A stretch of DNA of 64,000 nucleotides, taken from NCBI RefSeq assembly GCF_004793885.1, contig NZ_SRYG01000002.1:62001-126000 (forward strand). The letters are read 5' to 3'. Source of the DNA: Dubosiella muris. Lineage in GTDB: Bacteria; Bacillota_I; Bacilli_A; Erysipelotrichales; Erysipelotrichaceae. Positions 8,496 through 17,281 of this stretch are shown here, piece after piece. A program made the position numbers and the translations under genes. The first letter of the stretch is position 1; each line of letters begins with the position of its first letter. The notes beneath the pieces were generated by a model. It ran no database searches, was not told the DNA's origin, and was given only the letters and a program-made list of their open reading frames with translations.

Positions 8496-8921
8496 CTACG
8501 CCGCGTCGATGCGGTTTTTGATGTAGTCGTACATTTGGGTCGTGATTTCGGGTGTTGGCTCGTTGAACAAAATCGTACCGCTGTCCGCGGTCACGATCGC
8601 GATGTAGTCTTTGTGCGTCAAATACAAATACGCGCTGCATCGGCCGATCGTTTGAAAATCGGCGTTTCCATTGTAGTAGTGTTCAAACTCCACGCCTTCC
8701 TGGATCCCTTTTCGTTTCAGGTCGTAGTTTCTCAGCAGCTCGATCGAGCGGATTTGATCGTACGGCACTTGCTTGTAGATGAGGCCGTTAAACTCGATAA
8801 ACCGGTCGGTGCAGGCGATTTCGGCCGGACCGGTCGCGGGCGCTTCGAGCGCCACCCCGATCATGACCATAAGAAAAGAGAACAGGAAAGCATAAACCAT
8901 CATCCAACTGTACTTGTTCAT
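8496..8921 (-). CDS. Membrane-anchored protein of unknown function
   Basis: Encodes 141 residues: one N-terminal membrane helix (about 7-26) and a soluble beta-rich domain of about 110 residues (FIEFNGLIYKQVPYDQI, AYLYLTHKDYIAIVT) that resembles bacterial PH-like domains in its strand pattern. No catalytic motif is visible. It lies 31 bases downstream of the second sortase and 16 bases before the GH13 gene, so it is probably co-transcribed with both. No function can be assigned. Confidence 0.6.
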   Translation of the reverse strand: MNKYSWMMVYAFLFSFLMVMIGVALEAPATGPAEIACTDRFIEFNGLIYKQVPYDQIRSIELLRNYDLKRKGIQEGVEFEHYYNGNADFQTIGRCSAYLYLTHKDYIAIVTADSGTILFNEPTPEITTQMYDYIKNRIDAA

Positions 8922-8941
8922 GTTCCTATTCTCTCATATTT

Positions 8942-8956
8942 ATGACTGTCAGTCAT
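8942..8956. repeat. 15-base perfect palindrome
   Basis: ATGACTGTCAGTCAT overlaps the stop codon of the second sortase gene. It could fold as a small hairpin in mRNA or be a protein site, but lacks a T-run; role unknown. Confidence 0.4.
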
Positions 8957-9498
8957 CTATTTTCATCCACGTTTTCCTCGCACAGCGCCGCCCTCACCGC
9001 GACGCGGCGGACGCCGAAAGGCGTGCACGTAAACAAAGTGAGGGCGTAGTCGGATTCGACCATGCGTTTCACTTCGGTTGGCTCGAGCACTTCCACTTTC
9101 TCGATTTGATAGCGGTACGACGCACTTGAGGTGCGGATCGTGATTTCATCGCCAAATCCTAACTGGCCGATGCGGCCGAAATGGCTGTCGGCGTTGTGGG
9201 CGCAGACGACAAGATGCTCCCCGTCGTTGGCGTACAGGCACGGGTACTGGTCCATCGCCTCTTGCGAGTAGGTGGACAGCACCGGAAGCTCCAGCTCGAG
9301 GGCCGGAATGAGCAGGTCGCCGAAAAAACGCTCGTCGGCCGGATTTTTTTCGGATGGCGTACGCAAAGCGGAGAGCTGCTGTCTGGCCAGCGCCGCCTTG
9401 GTCATGTTGTCGTTCCACTCGAACAGCCAGACGGCCAGCGCGGCCAAAATAAACAGGCAGCCCAGGCGCGTCAAATGCCGGGCGGTTTTATTTTTCAT
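8953..9498 (-). CDS. Second sortase (housekeeping/anchoring-like)
   Basis: Membrane-anchored transpeptidase of 181 residues with one N-terminal helix (about 11-27). Catalytic residues are visible as H101 (VVCAHNADSHFG), C158 (LFTCTPFG) and a following arginine (R164/R165). It lacks the C-terminal helix of class C sortases, which suggests an anchoring rather than polymerising enzyme. The adjacent gene encodes a surface protein with an LPYTA motif, a plausible substrate, since class D sortases prefer LPxTA; that pairing is inference. The start overlaps that gene by 11 bases. Confidence 0.82.
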   Translation of the reverse strand: MKNKTARHLTRLGCLFILAALAVWLFEWNDNMTKAALARQQLSALRTPSEKNPADERFFGDLLIPALELELPVLSTYSQEAMDQYPCLYANDGEHLVVCAHNADSHFGRIGQLGFGDEITIRTSSASYRYQIEKVEVLEPTEVKRMVESDYALTLFTCTPFGVRRVAVRAALCEENVDENR

Positions 9499-10024
9499 AC
9501 GGTTCTCTCAACAGCCGGCCGCCAAGCAAACATGTAATGCCCAACATGGCGAAAACATAGATCAGCCATCGGGGCTGGGCGGTGTATGGCAGCGTGGCGT
9601 CGTGGCGGCTGGATCGTGGAAAATCGGGATTCGACACGACGGGCGCGGTTTTGGGCGTTTCCTCGACTTGCATGCCATCGGCTTGCAAATGGACGAGGTG
9701 CGGCTTGAACGGCTGCCGGTTGGGGGCGTGGCGCGTTTGCCGCAGCAAATACAGACCGGGTTCAAGCTGTTCAAAACGGATCGTGTTCGACGTAATGGCG
9801 GCGGTTTGGGGTTCGACGCCTTGGTCAAGCAGCGCGGCGACGAGTTCGTCGACTTCCAGATTTTGAAGCTCGACAGGGACCGCGTACAGAGCGACTTCAC
9901 TTTCGCGATCTTCCAAATGGAGCACGATGCTTCCGTCGCTGGCGGCGCACACCGGTTGAAACCATGCTGTCATCCCAAGGGCGCATACAAGGCCCAAAAG
10001 CACGCTCCATAGCTTTTTCATCAT
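9488..10024 (-). CDS. Small secreted protein with LPYTA sorting signal (possible basal pilin)
   Basis: Encodes 178 residues. Residues 1-28 are a signal peptide (VCA-ASD), followed by a compact beta domain (about 32-120) whose tail FEQLEPGLYLLRQ resembles the E-box strand of Cna_B/pilin domains, with Gln-Thr where Glu is usual. The C-terminus has LPYTA (145-149), a hydrophobic helix (about 153-168) and a basic end, which is a cell-wall sorting signal. The ATG ATG start at 10024 overlaps the sortase C stop; the frame is open far upstream but only overlaps that gene. Likely minor or basal pilus subunit. Confidence 0.72.
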   Translation of the reverse strand: MMKKLWSVLLGLVCALGMTAWFQPVCAASDGSIVLHLEDRESEVALYAVPVELQNLEVDELVAALLDQGVEPQTAAITSNTIRFEQLEPGLYLLRQTRHAPNRQPFKPHLVHLQADGMQVEETPKTAPVVSNPDFPRSSRHDATLPYTAQPRWLIYVFAMLGITCLLGGRLLREPYEK

Positions 10025-10860
10025 TTTTCCTTTCTTCTCGAAACGAGTTGCGCGATGAGCGCGACCAGCATGCCAAGGCACAAAAAGATTCTTGGCCACG
10101 GAATGGCGTAAGGTTCGGGCTTGTCGTCCAGCGGAATCCGGTGTCCGCGCACGAGCAGGCGGTGCGTGTTCACCTCGAAGGGCGTACACGTCACCAGCGT
10201 GCAAAGATCGGCGTCCGGGTCGATTTCGACATAGGTCTCGTCGCCTGGCAGGACGGTTTTGATTTGATCGACTTCGTACAAAAGCCGCTGGTCGATCGTT
10301 TCAATTTGAAACCGGTCCCCTTTTTTCACCCGGTCCAGATGCGTGAACAGCTGGGCGGAAGGCAATCCGCGATGGCCGGAAAGAACGGCGTGCGTCCCCT
10401 TGCCGCCGACAGGCAGCGAGGAGCCGGGCATGTGTCCGATGGCCACGGCCAGCACGCCTTCGTCGGTCCCGTGGTAAATCGGGTACGTGATACCTAGAGT
10501 TGGAATCGACACCGATCCCATGACGCCGGTTTTTCCCGGATCCAGCAAGTCAAGATACGTCGCCCATTCCGATTCTGAAAAATTCCAGCGATCTTCCCGG
10601 GTCAAAAGCGTCTTGTTGTAGGAACGAGCCTGCGCGACCATTTCCTTCTTGAACGGCTCGTCCAGATCTTCCACCATTTGCGCGTATTCGGTCAGCATAT
10701 GCGTCTGATGGATCGAGTTCCACCAGTCGGCCGCGGTCGGATAGGCAATCAAGCCAATGCCAACGAGCAGCATCCAGACGCTGAGCCGGTCAAGCCAATC
10801 GGGCTTTCGTTTCGTCTTTTTAGTCTTGTTCGTGACGGCGCCGTGCCATTCGAATGCCAA
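10021..10860 (-). CDS. srtC: Class C sortase (pilin polymerase)
   Basis: Membrane transpeptidase that joins pilin subunits. 279 residues with the class C layout: N-terminal helix (about 27-45), an N-terminal lid region with a DP pair (LLDPGKTG, about 106-112), catalytic H163 (SGHRG), C225 (TLVTCTPF) and R234 (NTHRLLVRG), and a C-terminal membrane helix (about 254-272). The open frame starts at a TTG (10860) with AGGCGG just upstream and overlaps the end of the pilin gene by 41 bases; no better in-frame start exists before the first membrane helix. Confidence 0.85.
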   Translation of the reverse strand: MAFEWHGAVTNKTKKTKRKPDWLDRLSVWMLLVGIGLIAYPTAADWWNSIHQTHMLTEYAQMVEDLDEPFKKEMVAQARSYNKTLLTREDRWNFSESEWATYLDLLDPGKTGVMGSVSIPTLGITYPIYHGTDEGVLAVAIGHMPGSSLPVGGKGTHAVLSGHRGLPSAQLFTHLDRVKKGDRFQIETIDQRLLYEVDQIKTVLPGDETYVEIDPDADLCTLVTCTPFEVNTHRLLVRGHRIPLDDKPEPYAIPWPRIFLCLGMLVALIAQLVSRRKEK

Positions 10861-12472
10861 GGCCGCCTAGCGCCAAAAGACCGCCGACACCGTAAATCAG
10901 AGTTTGTCCAAACGCACCGGTCGAAGGCATTGTGAAGCCTTTGCCGTTTTCCACGACAACGCTCATCGTTCCAGATTGATCAATGCTTGTTTTCTTAACA
11001 CCGTTCGCATCATTCGAATTTGTGTTAAAATCAACCGGTGAAGTAGCCTCACCAAAATCATAAACTCGTGATTTATTCGCAATAACCTCTACCGATTGCA
11101 ATCCTTCCATGATATTATAACCAACGGGGGCTTTGATTTCCTTTAGGTAGTATGTTCCCGCATCCAATCCTTGGATTTCAAATCCTCCATTTTCTCCTGA
11201 TATCAGCTTCGAAGCTGATTTTTCATCCTTTGTCCAACCCGTAAATTTATGAGATGTAGCATCCATCATCGCGTAAGAAGGGTTCTTTTGATCCGTATTC
11301 AATAAATAGAATTCCGCTCCTTTCAATGGCGTCTTTTTATCACTCGCATCTTTTTTTGTTCCAGACAATTTGTACGTCAGTACCAGAACCTTATCTTCCG
11401 GCGTTACAGCGTAGTCTGAATCCGTATACGGATGGTTGGTATACGCAAGATAGACTTTGTTCGTGTTTGGTGTATCGTTTCCATTTGCAATTCCAACAAG
11501 AGCGTTTGAATTGAGTTGGGCTGTGTAAGTTACTATTACCTCTTCACCACCATGATCTTTTAAGTTTGAAATTTTTACATGCAGTGAACAACCGTCTTTT
11601 GTTTCTTTTTGACCGTTAACAATGGTATAGTCTGTCCCTTTCGTTAATTTATCACCATCCAATAAAACCTCAATACTATCCTCGTTCAGATTCAACCCTT
11701 TACTTAGCGTATCGTGAAATTCATAGGTGTATTCATCATAATGCGTAGTCTCTGGAACTGTTGAAGTGATTTGGAACGGAACATCGTCTCCAATAGAATA
11801 ATCCGCCACATCCTGATAATTTAGTGCACCATTTTCCCCATTGTTTTCTCCAACTTGTTTCTTAACAGTTGGCGTCTCAGCTTTTCTTTCAATCTTCATA
11901 TCGCTTGTCAATTGTAGCAATGATTCATTCCACGTGAAATCCGGATTCGTCGTATTTTTTGTTACATCTTTGATCAAATAATACCCGGGAACCAGAGATA
12001 CAGAGGTTCCTGCAATACTTGTGCTTGTTTCACTCAAATGTTTTGAAATCAGAAGAGCGATTTCTCCGGCACGTCTTTCTTTTTCCGTTTCATCACTACC
12101 TTGAGATACATACGTTTCAATCGCTTGCGCCACTTCTTTTGGTGTGGGATCTGTTGTGGTTGTTGAAATGATGCTTTTTGACCTCAAAGAGCTAATCAAA
12201 TTATCTCGATCAACTCCATCGCCCCATTTCACATTGGATAATACTCCATTTGAAACATCACCCTTAAAGATTTGATAGGCGGCAAATGTGTGACCCTTTA
12301 AACTCTCAGGGATTGTCAGGTTCACTGTTGATTTGGTACCTGTTTCCGAAATGTCCGTTGACGTAGTGTCCCCAGTTTCCGTTGCTTTTATCGGAACGGC
12401 AACTGTCATTCCCCAAAGCAAGCACACGAGGGCAAGTGCTCCCTTCATCCGATTTTTAAAACTTTTTTTCAT
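10820..12472 (-). CDS. Major pilin, isopeptide-domain surface protein with MPSTG signal
   Basis: Secreted 550-residue protein, the likely shaft subunit. Signal peptide about 1-30; middle domain of the fimbrial D2/isopeptide type (about 200-370, starting near TPTVKKQV, a candidate for the pilin-motif lysine); C-terminal SpaA/Cna_B domain (about 375-480) with E-box YYLKEIKAPVGYN. The sorting signal MPSTG (515-519) replaces the usual first Leu by Met and is followed by a glycine-rich helix and a basic tail. Base composition here is clearly more A+T-rich than the flanking genes, which suggests recent transfer or fast antigenic evolution. It lies 9 bases after the giant adhesin. Confidence 0.87.
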   Translation of the reverse strand: MKKSFKNRMKGALALVCLLWGMTVAVPIKATETGDTTSTDISETGTKSTVNLTIPESLKGHTFAAYQIFKGDVSNGVLSNVKWGDGVDRDNLISSLRSKSIISTTTTDPTPKEVAQAIETYVSQGSDETEKERRAGEIALLISKHLSETSTSIAGTSVSLVPGYYLIKDVTKNTTNPDFTWNESLLQLTSDMKIERKAETPTVKKQVGENNGENGALNYQDVADYSIGDDVPFQITSTVPETTHYDEYTYEFHDTLSKGLNLNEDSIEVLLDGDKLTKGTDYTIVNGQKETKDGCSLHVKISNLKDHGGEEVIVTYTAQLNSNALVGIANGNDTPNTNKVYLAYTNHPYTDSDYAVTPEDKVLVLTYKLSGTKKDASDKKTPLKGAEFYLLNTDQKNPSYAMMDATSHKFTGWTKDEKSASKLISGENGGFEIQGLDAGTYYLKEIKAPVGYNIMEGLQSVEVIANKSRVYDFGEATSPVDFNTNSNDANGVKKTSIDQSGTMSVVVENGKGFTMPSTGAFGQTLIYGVGGLLALGGLGIRMARRRHEQD

Positions 12473-12481
12473 GTTCTCTTG

Positions 12482-15400
12482 TTACCTTTCTTTCGATTTT
12501 CGTCGATTCCATATCCGCACACAGATCAGACTTGCGATCATTACACCTCCTACATATGCACTGATCTGATTTTTATTCGCGCCGGTTTCCGGAAAAACAA
12601 ATCCCCCGTTTTCCTTCCGCCGGTTCGTGACGACAATTTCAACCCCCGTTTCAGTCGTCAATTTTTCATACGTGGCATCGAAACCAGCCATTGGCTGTTC
12701 CTGCACGTCGTATGTATAGTAAACTTTTTTTCCGTTGATATTTTCTTCGGTTATCAAGTCAGGGATTGTCGTTTTATAGTCGTTTTGGTTGTTGAGCGGG
12801 ATAGATTCAATAACTGTTCCATTCAACTCTGGTTCGATGAGTGTTACTTTTGGAAATCGTAAGCCCCAATTCTCCGCTGTTAAAATCAAGTTATTTTCCT
12901 GAAGCGGAATCCGGTAAGTAAAACGAGTATAGGTCTGCCAGGTTTCCTCTCCCGGAATCCCGGAAATAGATTCAACAGGTGAGTATCCGTTCCAATTTTG
13001 GTCATGGATAATCCCATCCCCAGAGCTAACATTTAGTAATTCAAATGTGATTTCAAGAACCGAACCTTTTTTAACTGGCACATTCGTCTGTTCCAGTAAA
13101 ACAGTTCCACTCGATTTAATATTCAAACTATATTGAAACGAATCATCCGGCGGCTCGTCGTGAGTGTACCGAATCAAGTCCACCTCCGCCTCCCGGGTAG
13201 GACCGCTCAATTCCACACCTTGCGCGTCCAGCCATTTCTTGCGTACCGTCAATGAGGTCGTGTTCGCTTTGTTCGTGATATACAAGTTGGACTGGTTCAT
13301 GTAGGTGTGAGTGTTGGGATCGGTTTCAAATCCATCGGGCATGAACGTTGTGCTTGACGTGTCCGTACCGACGATATAAAAGTAAAATGGTGTTTCGTCC
13401 AGCAAATAGCCGGATGGCGCTTCGATTTCCTTTAAGTAGTACGCGGTGTTGAAAGCCAAATCATTGAATTGTATGGTTCCGTTCGCGTTGCTGACTTGCG
13501 CCGACTTGTTGTCTTCTTTTACATAGTCATTTTTTTCCTTGTCATAGCGGTACAAATCAAACTTAGCGCCTGGCAGAAAAACGTTGATATCTTGTTCATC
13601 CACTTTTCGCAACGTCACATAACGAGTGCCCGCGTTCGCGCTGGATGTGATTGTCTTGGCGGCCACCGACGTGCTTGATTCGGCATACGACTTGTCGTTT
13701 ACCGTCAATTCAATCGAATTGCCAATGCTTTGTTCTAGCGTCTTTCGTCCCCAAACCTGATAGCAATACGTCAGTTCAAGCGATTTGCCATCCGGCACAT
13801 CCAAATCCAAATCAATTTGCTGCATGTCCGGATTCCACTGTTCGGGACCGATTTTATAGCGAAGATGCCAGTCTTTACGGTCAATCTCCTTTTTCTCTCC
13901 GTCGCCTGCCACTTCATACAACACGGTTTTCTCCGGCATAAAGTATACCCGATACGAATCGTAATCGCCTTTGTAGTGGTATTTAAGCCGGTCGTGCAAA
14001 TGAATCAAGCCATCCTCGCCTCCAAATGTTTTTCCATCCGGATTGATCACGACGGTATACGACAATACACCCGTCGAAGAATCGTAGTTTCCTGTTTTTT
14101 TCAAGGCGTTTTCAAACAAGTTTTTCGTAATGGTCTGCGTTTGCTCGTCCGTATCGACGACGGTTCCCTCTTCTAAAACCTGGCATTCGTTTTTAAAGAG
14201 GCCCGTGGCGTTTTTAGGATGGTCTGGATCCACATTCCACGAAAAATCATCCTTGATGGAAAAGGCAAGCGTCAGCTCCAATGTCTTTCCACGCCATTTC
14301 ACGATGAATTGTTCATCGAGCGCAAGCGACAACGTGTTCTCTTGAAGCGTGAAATTAGCATCAACTTCTTTCCCGTCACAACGGACTTTTCCCTCTTCGA
14401 ACCGCAATCCTTGGGGAATGCTGTCCTGCACAGTCAGTGGTTTCGTTTGATTCTCTTCGATGTATTGGGCGATTTTCCAAATTACCTGTCCGTTTTCAAG
14501 TTCTTCGAACCGATGCGCCGTTTCCTTTCCGGACGCTTTCGGATCCGTTTTCTCGATTCGATTTCGAACGGTAGACTCCCAAATCGTTTGCGTCTGCTCG
14601 ACTTTTTTCAATAGATCTTCCTCTTGAATGATTTCCGCCTGGTTTTTGACATGGATCCGCCGAATTTTTGGATCAGTCGTCTCGTCGTTGCGCCAAGTCA
14701 GGTTTTGTTCCACCAGCTTTGCCTCGACGACAAACGTGATTGTCTTGCCCTGATTGGCTTGAACAAACGCCTCATCCAATGTCCACGTCACCGTATTTCC
14801 CTGCACCTCCGGTTTCAATTCCTTGTCTTTGACAAAAGCGTTGGAATACGTCACTTCATTAGGAAGCGTGTCGACAAGCGTCAGCGCCTTCGTTTGGTGT
14901 TCCGGAATGTTTACAACGACTTCCCATCGCAAAATATCGTCTTTCAGCTCTTTTCGACTATGATAGGTCCAGCTACTGCCAGGCGAAAGCGGATCGTTTT
15001 TTCTTAAAATCGGTTTTACCGTCAACTCGCCCGAAGCGTTCGCCTCTTTTCCACGGTCTTTCAAAACGCCGTTGTTGTAGAGGTTCCCCTCTTCTATTTC
15101 TACTGTCGAGAAATACGTAAATTTAATCGTTGTTCCTTGCGGAAGCGAAGTTTTTCCGGTTATTTGAAACGTTTTCGCTTCGCTTTCCCATTCTTCTTTC
15201 ACCCAGGAAAAGTCGATGGTATCGGATGTGAATCCATTTTCGTTCTCTACTTGATTGTTGGTCACGCCAAACGCGTTCGCAATCGCCTCCATCAGCGCTT
15301 TTTTCTGCTCTGCCGAGTACGAGGACGTTCCATCGCCCGAAAGCCGGTCGGTATACGTCCATCCCGGTGAAAGAGAGGAATAGTCGAGGTTTAAGCGCAC

Positions 15401-16801
15401 CATCCATTCGGCTTCGTACAAATTCGGTCCAATCGGTTTCAGCGCGACGCCTTCTTTTTGAATCGGCTGAGCGTCTTCGCTGTCCGGCACATACACGCCG
15501 GTTTCCTGTTCGATTTTTTCTTCTTCGTTTTCCAGAACCACCTTGTTCAACGTCTGACTCGTGCCAAGAAGCACGTCGGCCGGCGTCGTGTAGGTAATCG
15601 TATACGTTGTGGTATCTGTACTTGAAAACGTGTAAGGAAGCGAAATTTTATCATTTCCGTCGACGGATGGCTTGATCGACACTTCCTTGACCGGAATCTG
15701 ATTCCATTCGTCCTGAAGGGTCCAGCCGTTTAAATCCTCGTTCGCCTCGTTCAGCGTCACCGTCCATAAAATCGTTTTTTTATCCGCTTGCAAAACGCCA
15801 GTTTTTTCCAGCATCTTGCTCGTAAATGTCAAATCCGGCCCCCAGCTGCCTGTTTTGTTCGCGTCTGTGGTTTGCGCTTCCACATAGTTTTTGATCGTGT
15901 TCGTTTCGTTTTTCAGCGAATCCGCCTCCATCTCGTAGGTGATCGTGTACGACTCGTTCGCCAATAAAGGCGGCAGTGTCAGCTGAAACGATTGGTCCTG
16001 AAAGGAAGGCTCCACCGGCGAAACGGATGTTCCATCGCTTTTTTTCACAACGAGCGAGTTTTCCTTATACGTCGCGCTTCCGCTTTTCAACACATCCGTC
16101 ACGACAACGTCTTCCGTTGTGTCCCCTGTTGCCGTTACCGTGATGGTGTAGCTCATCGTTCTGCCTTCTTTTTTCTCTCCGGTTTTTTGGACTTGAAGGC
16201 TTCCTTTTTCCGGCTCGGGATCAAGAGCTGGTCCGGTCAAAGTAAATTGATTGGAATTGTTGAATCGAATCACGGTTTCTGTTGAATTGTCAAGAACGAT
16301 CTCCTTTCCTTTGATGTCAAATTGCAGATCGCCATAAACCTTTCCATCGACGTTTTCAGAAACGAGTTTTTCATAAAATTGCAGGACAACCTGCCCTGAC
16401 GTGTCGATAGAATACGTGCCCACTGCCGTGCCTCCATTTTGGATGGTGCCAGAAACCGGACTTGAAAAAGTCAGTTGCGAAGGAAGCTGATACGAGCAGG
16501 ATGGACTCTCCGCAGTTAGCGTCCCTTGCGGAAGCTCATATTTGATGGTAAGTTGATAAGTGTCATTCGGTTTGATCTCGATTGGTTTCGCCGAATCAAT
16601 CGACTGAAATTCCGAATTCCACTCCGGGCGCACTTTCCAGGAAACAGAAAGAATCGTATTTTCAAAAGAATAAGAGGAGGACGGTGGCTCCTCGGCCCGC
16701 ACAGGAAACGATGTTCCCTGGATCCACAACAAGAGCGCAAGAATCCAGGCAAACCAAATACGAATCCGATTTGCCACATGTACATGAGATTTCTGATTCA
16801 T
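12482..16801 (-). CDS. Giant LPxTG-type adhesin, probable pilus tip subunit
   Basis: Secreted 1439-residue cell-wall protein. Signal peptide about 1-36. The stalk consists of at least five divergent Cna/Cna_B-like adhesion modules sharing a pattern of KTG or similar, then W-x-V-x-(I/L)-N, then a (D/H)xL element (for example TILWTVTLN, LRWEVVVNI, LSYTVVINPDG); these usually form isopeptide-stabilised folds. A SpaA-like domain with E-box YYLKEIEAPSGY follows (about 1075-1160), then a Cna_B-like repeat (SLTVRKKW) and a final beta domain. The sorting signal is FPETG (1403-1407) with helix and basic tail. AAAGGA lies upstream of the ATG. First gene of the pilus operon; ligand unknown. Confidence 0.88.
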   Translation of the reverse strand: MNQKSHVHVANRIRIWFAWILALLLWIQGTSFPVRAEEPPSSSYSFENTILSVSWKVRPEWNSEFQSIDSAKPIEIKPNDTYQLTIKYELPQGTLTAESPSCSYQLPSQLTFSSPVSGTIQNGGTAVGTYSIDTSGQVVLQFYEKLVSENVDGKVYGDLQFDIKGKEIVLDNSTETVIRFNNSNQFTLTGPALDPEPEKGSLQVQKTGEKKEGRTMSYTITVTATGDTTEDVVVTDVLKSGSATYKENSLVVKKSDGTSVSPVEPSFQDQSFQLTLPPLLANESYTITYEMEADSLKNETNTIKNYVEAQTTDANKTGSWGPDLTFTSKMLEKTGVLQADKKTILWTVTLNEANEDLNGWTLQDEWNQIPVKEVSIKPSVDGNDKISLPYTFSSTDTTTYTITYTTPADVLLGTSQTLNKVVLENEEEKIEQETGVYVPDSEDAQPIQKEGVALKPIGPNLYEAEWMVRLNLDYSSLSPGWTYTDRLSGDGTSSYSAEQKKALMEAIANAFGVTNNQVENENGFTSDTIDFSWVKEEWESEAKTFQITGKTSLPQGTTIKFTYFSTVEIEEGNLYNNGVLKDRGKEANASGELTVKPILRKNDPLSPGSSWTYHSRKELKDDILRWEVVVNIPEHQTKALTLVDTLPNEVTYSNAFVKDKELKPEVQGNTVTWTLDEAFVQANQGKTITFVVEAKLVEQNLTWRNDETTDPKIRRIHVKNQAEIIQEEDLLKKVEQTQTIWESTVRNRIEKTDPKASGKETAHRFEELENGQVIWKIAQYIEENQTKPLTVQDSIPQGLRFEEGKVRCDGKEVDANFTLQENTLSLALDEQFIVKWRGKTLELTLAFSIKDDFSWNVDPDHPKNATGLFKNECQVLEEGTVVDTDEQTQTITKNLFENALKKTGNYDSSTGVLSYTVVINPDGKTFGGEDGLIHLHDRLKYHYKGDYDSYRVYFMPEKTVLYEVAGDGEKKEIDRKDWHLRYKIGPEQWNPDMQQIDLDLDVPDGKSLELTYCYQVWGRKTLEQSIGNSIELTVNDKSYAESSTSVAAKTITSSANAGTRYVTLRKVDEQDINVFLPGAKFDLYRYDKEKNDYVKEDNKSAQVSNANGTIQFNDLAFNTAYYLKEIEAPSGYLLDETPFYFYIVGTDTSSTTFMPDGFETDPNTHTYMNQSNLYITNKANTTSLTVRKKWLDAQGVELSGPTREAEVDLIRYTHDEPPDDSFQYSLNIKSSGTVLLEQTNVPVKKGSVLEITFELLNVSSGDGIIHDQNWNGYSPVESISGIPGEETWQTYTRFTYRIPLQENNLILTAENWGLRFPKVTLIEPELNGTVIESIPLNNQNDYKTTIPDLITEENINGKKVYYTYDVQEQPMAGFDATYEKLTTETGVEIVVTNRRKENGGFVFPETGANKNQISAYVGGVMIASLICVRIWNRRKSKER

Positions 16802-16816
16802 AAAAATTCCTTTCGT

Positions 16817-16849
16817 AAAAAAAACTCGGAAAGACAGTGTCGTTCCGAG
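16817..16849 (-). terminator. Terminator-like hairpin directly upstream of the adhesin start
   Basis: CTCGGAA (minus strand, 16849-16843) pairs with TTCCGAG (16831-16825), with a further GACA/TGTC pairing inside, followed by eight T residues and then the adhesin ribosome-binding site. It lies 16 bases before the start codon, so the pilus operon would need read-through or antitermination, or have a promoter further down that is not visible. Confidence 0.75.
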
Positions 16850-16938
16850 GGTGATGCTTATTCAACTGAAGTGAGGGGTAAAGCAAAAATCCACATCGAA
16901 CGACTTCTCCGTTGCGCGTTTCGATTTTGGAACCCCAA

Positions 16939-16971
16939 AAAGCGAAACTGCCGAACCGGTGTTTCGCTTCT
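16939..16971 (-). terminator. Second terminator-like hairpin in the pilus leader
   Basis: AAGCGAAAC and GTTTCGCTT form a 9-base-pair stem (minus strand 16971-16942), with CCG/CGG pairing inside, followed by five T residues. The interval 16802-17281 has no convincing gene; it holds this hairpin, the one at 16817-16849, a candidate promoter and the YbaK terminators. Confidence 0.6.
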
Positions 16972-17139
16972 TTCGTTTGATTGCCTTCCTTCCAATTCCC
17001 TTTCAAACCTTCTGCCAAAACACACGATACACGGATCGAGTTCTTTGTTCATCCTCATTGTAGACGCTTTCAAAAAAACTTCCACCCCTAATACATCATT
17101 ATGTTATAACTATTGCCAACTTTTCCACTTTTGATACCG

Positions 17140-17166
17140 ATTATACCAAATCAGCCGAAAAAACAA
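17140..17166 (-). promoter_or_regulatory. Candidate promoter of the pilus operon
   Basis: Perfect -10 TATAAT on the minus strand (17145-17140) with a weak -35 (TTGTTT, 15-base spacing, overlapping the T-run of the terminator before it). It would give a leader of about 330 bases containing both hairpins. Confidence 0.4.
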
Positions 17167-17179
17167 ACCTGTTAGGTTT
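17158..17179 (-). terminator. Distal terminator after ybaK
   Basis: AAACCT-AAC-AGGTTT hairpin followed by GTTTTTT on the minus strand. Confidence 0.6.
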
Positions 17180-17192
17180 ATTTGACAACAAT

Positions 17193-17242
17193 AAAAAAAG
17201 AAAAACTGCGGGTGGAATTATAATATATTTCCGTCCCACAGT
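17193..17242 (-). terminator. Proximal terminator after ybaK
   Basis: ACTGTGGGA pairs imperfectly with TCCACCCGCAGT across an A+T-rich loop; the minus strand continues TTTTTC then seven T residues. About 40 bases past the ybaK stop. Confidence 0.55.
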
Positions 17243-17281
17243 AGAAAATAAATCGTGGTATCGCGATTTTTCTATTATTTT

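Noticed and set aside
16858-17085. Possible leader peptide or small gene upstream of the giant adhesin (minus strand)
   Set aside because: It starts at GTG without a ribosome site, spans the first leader hairpin and has no protein-like conservation visible; better explained as untranslated leader.
16802-17150. c-di-GMP (GEMM) riboswitch in the pilus leader
   Set aside because: Considered because pili are often under such control, but conserved GEMM blocks could not be recognised in the minus-strand sequence.
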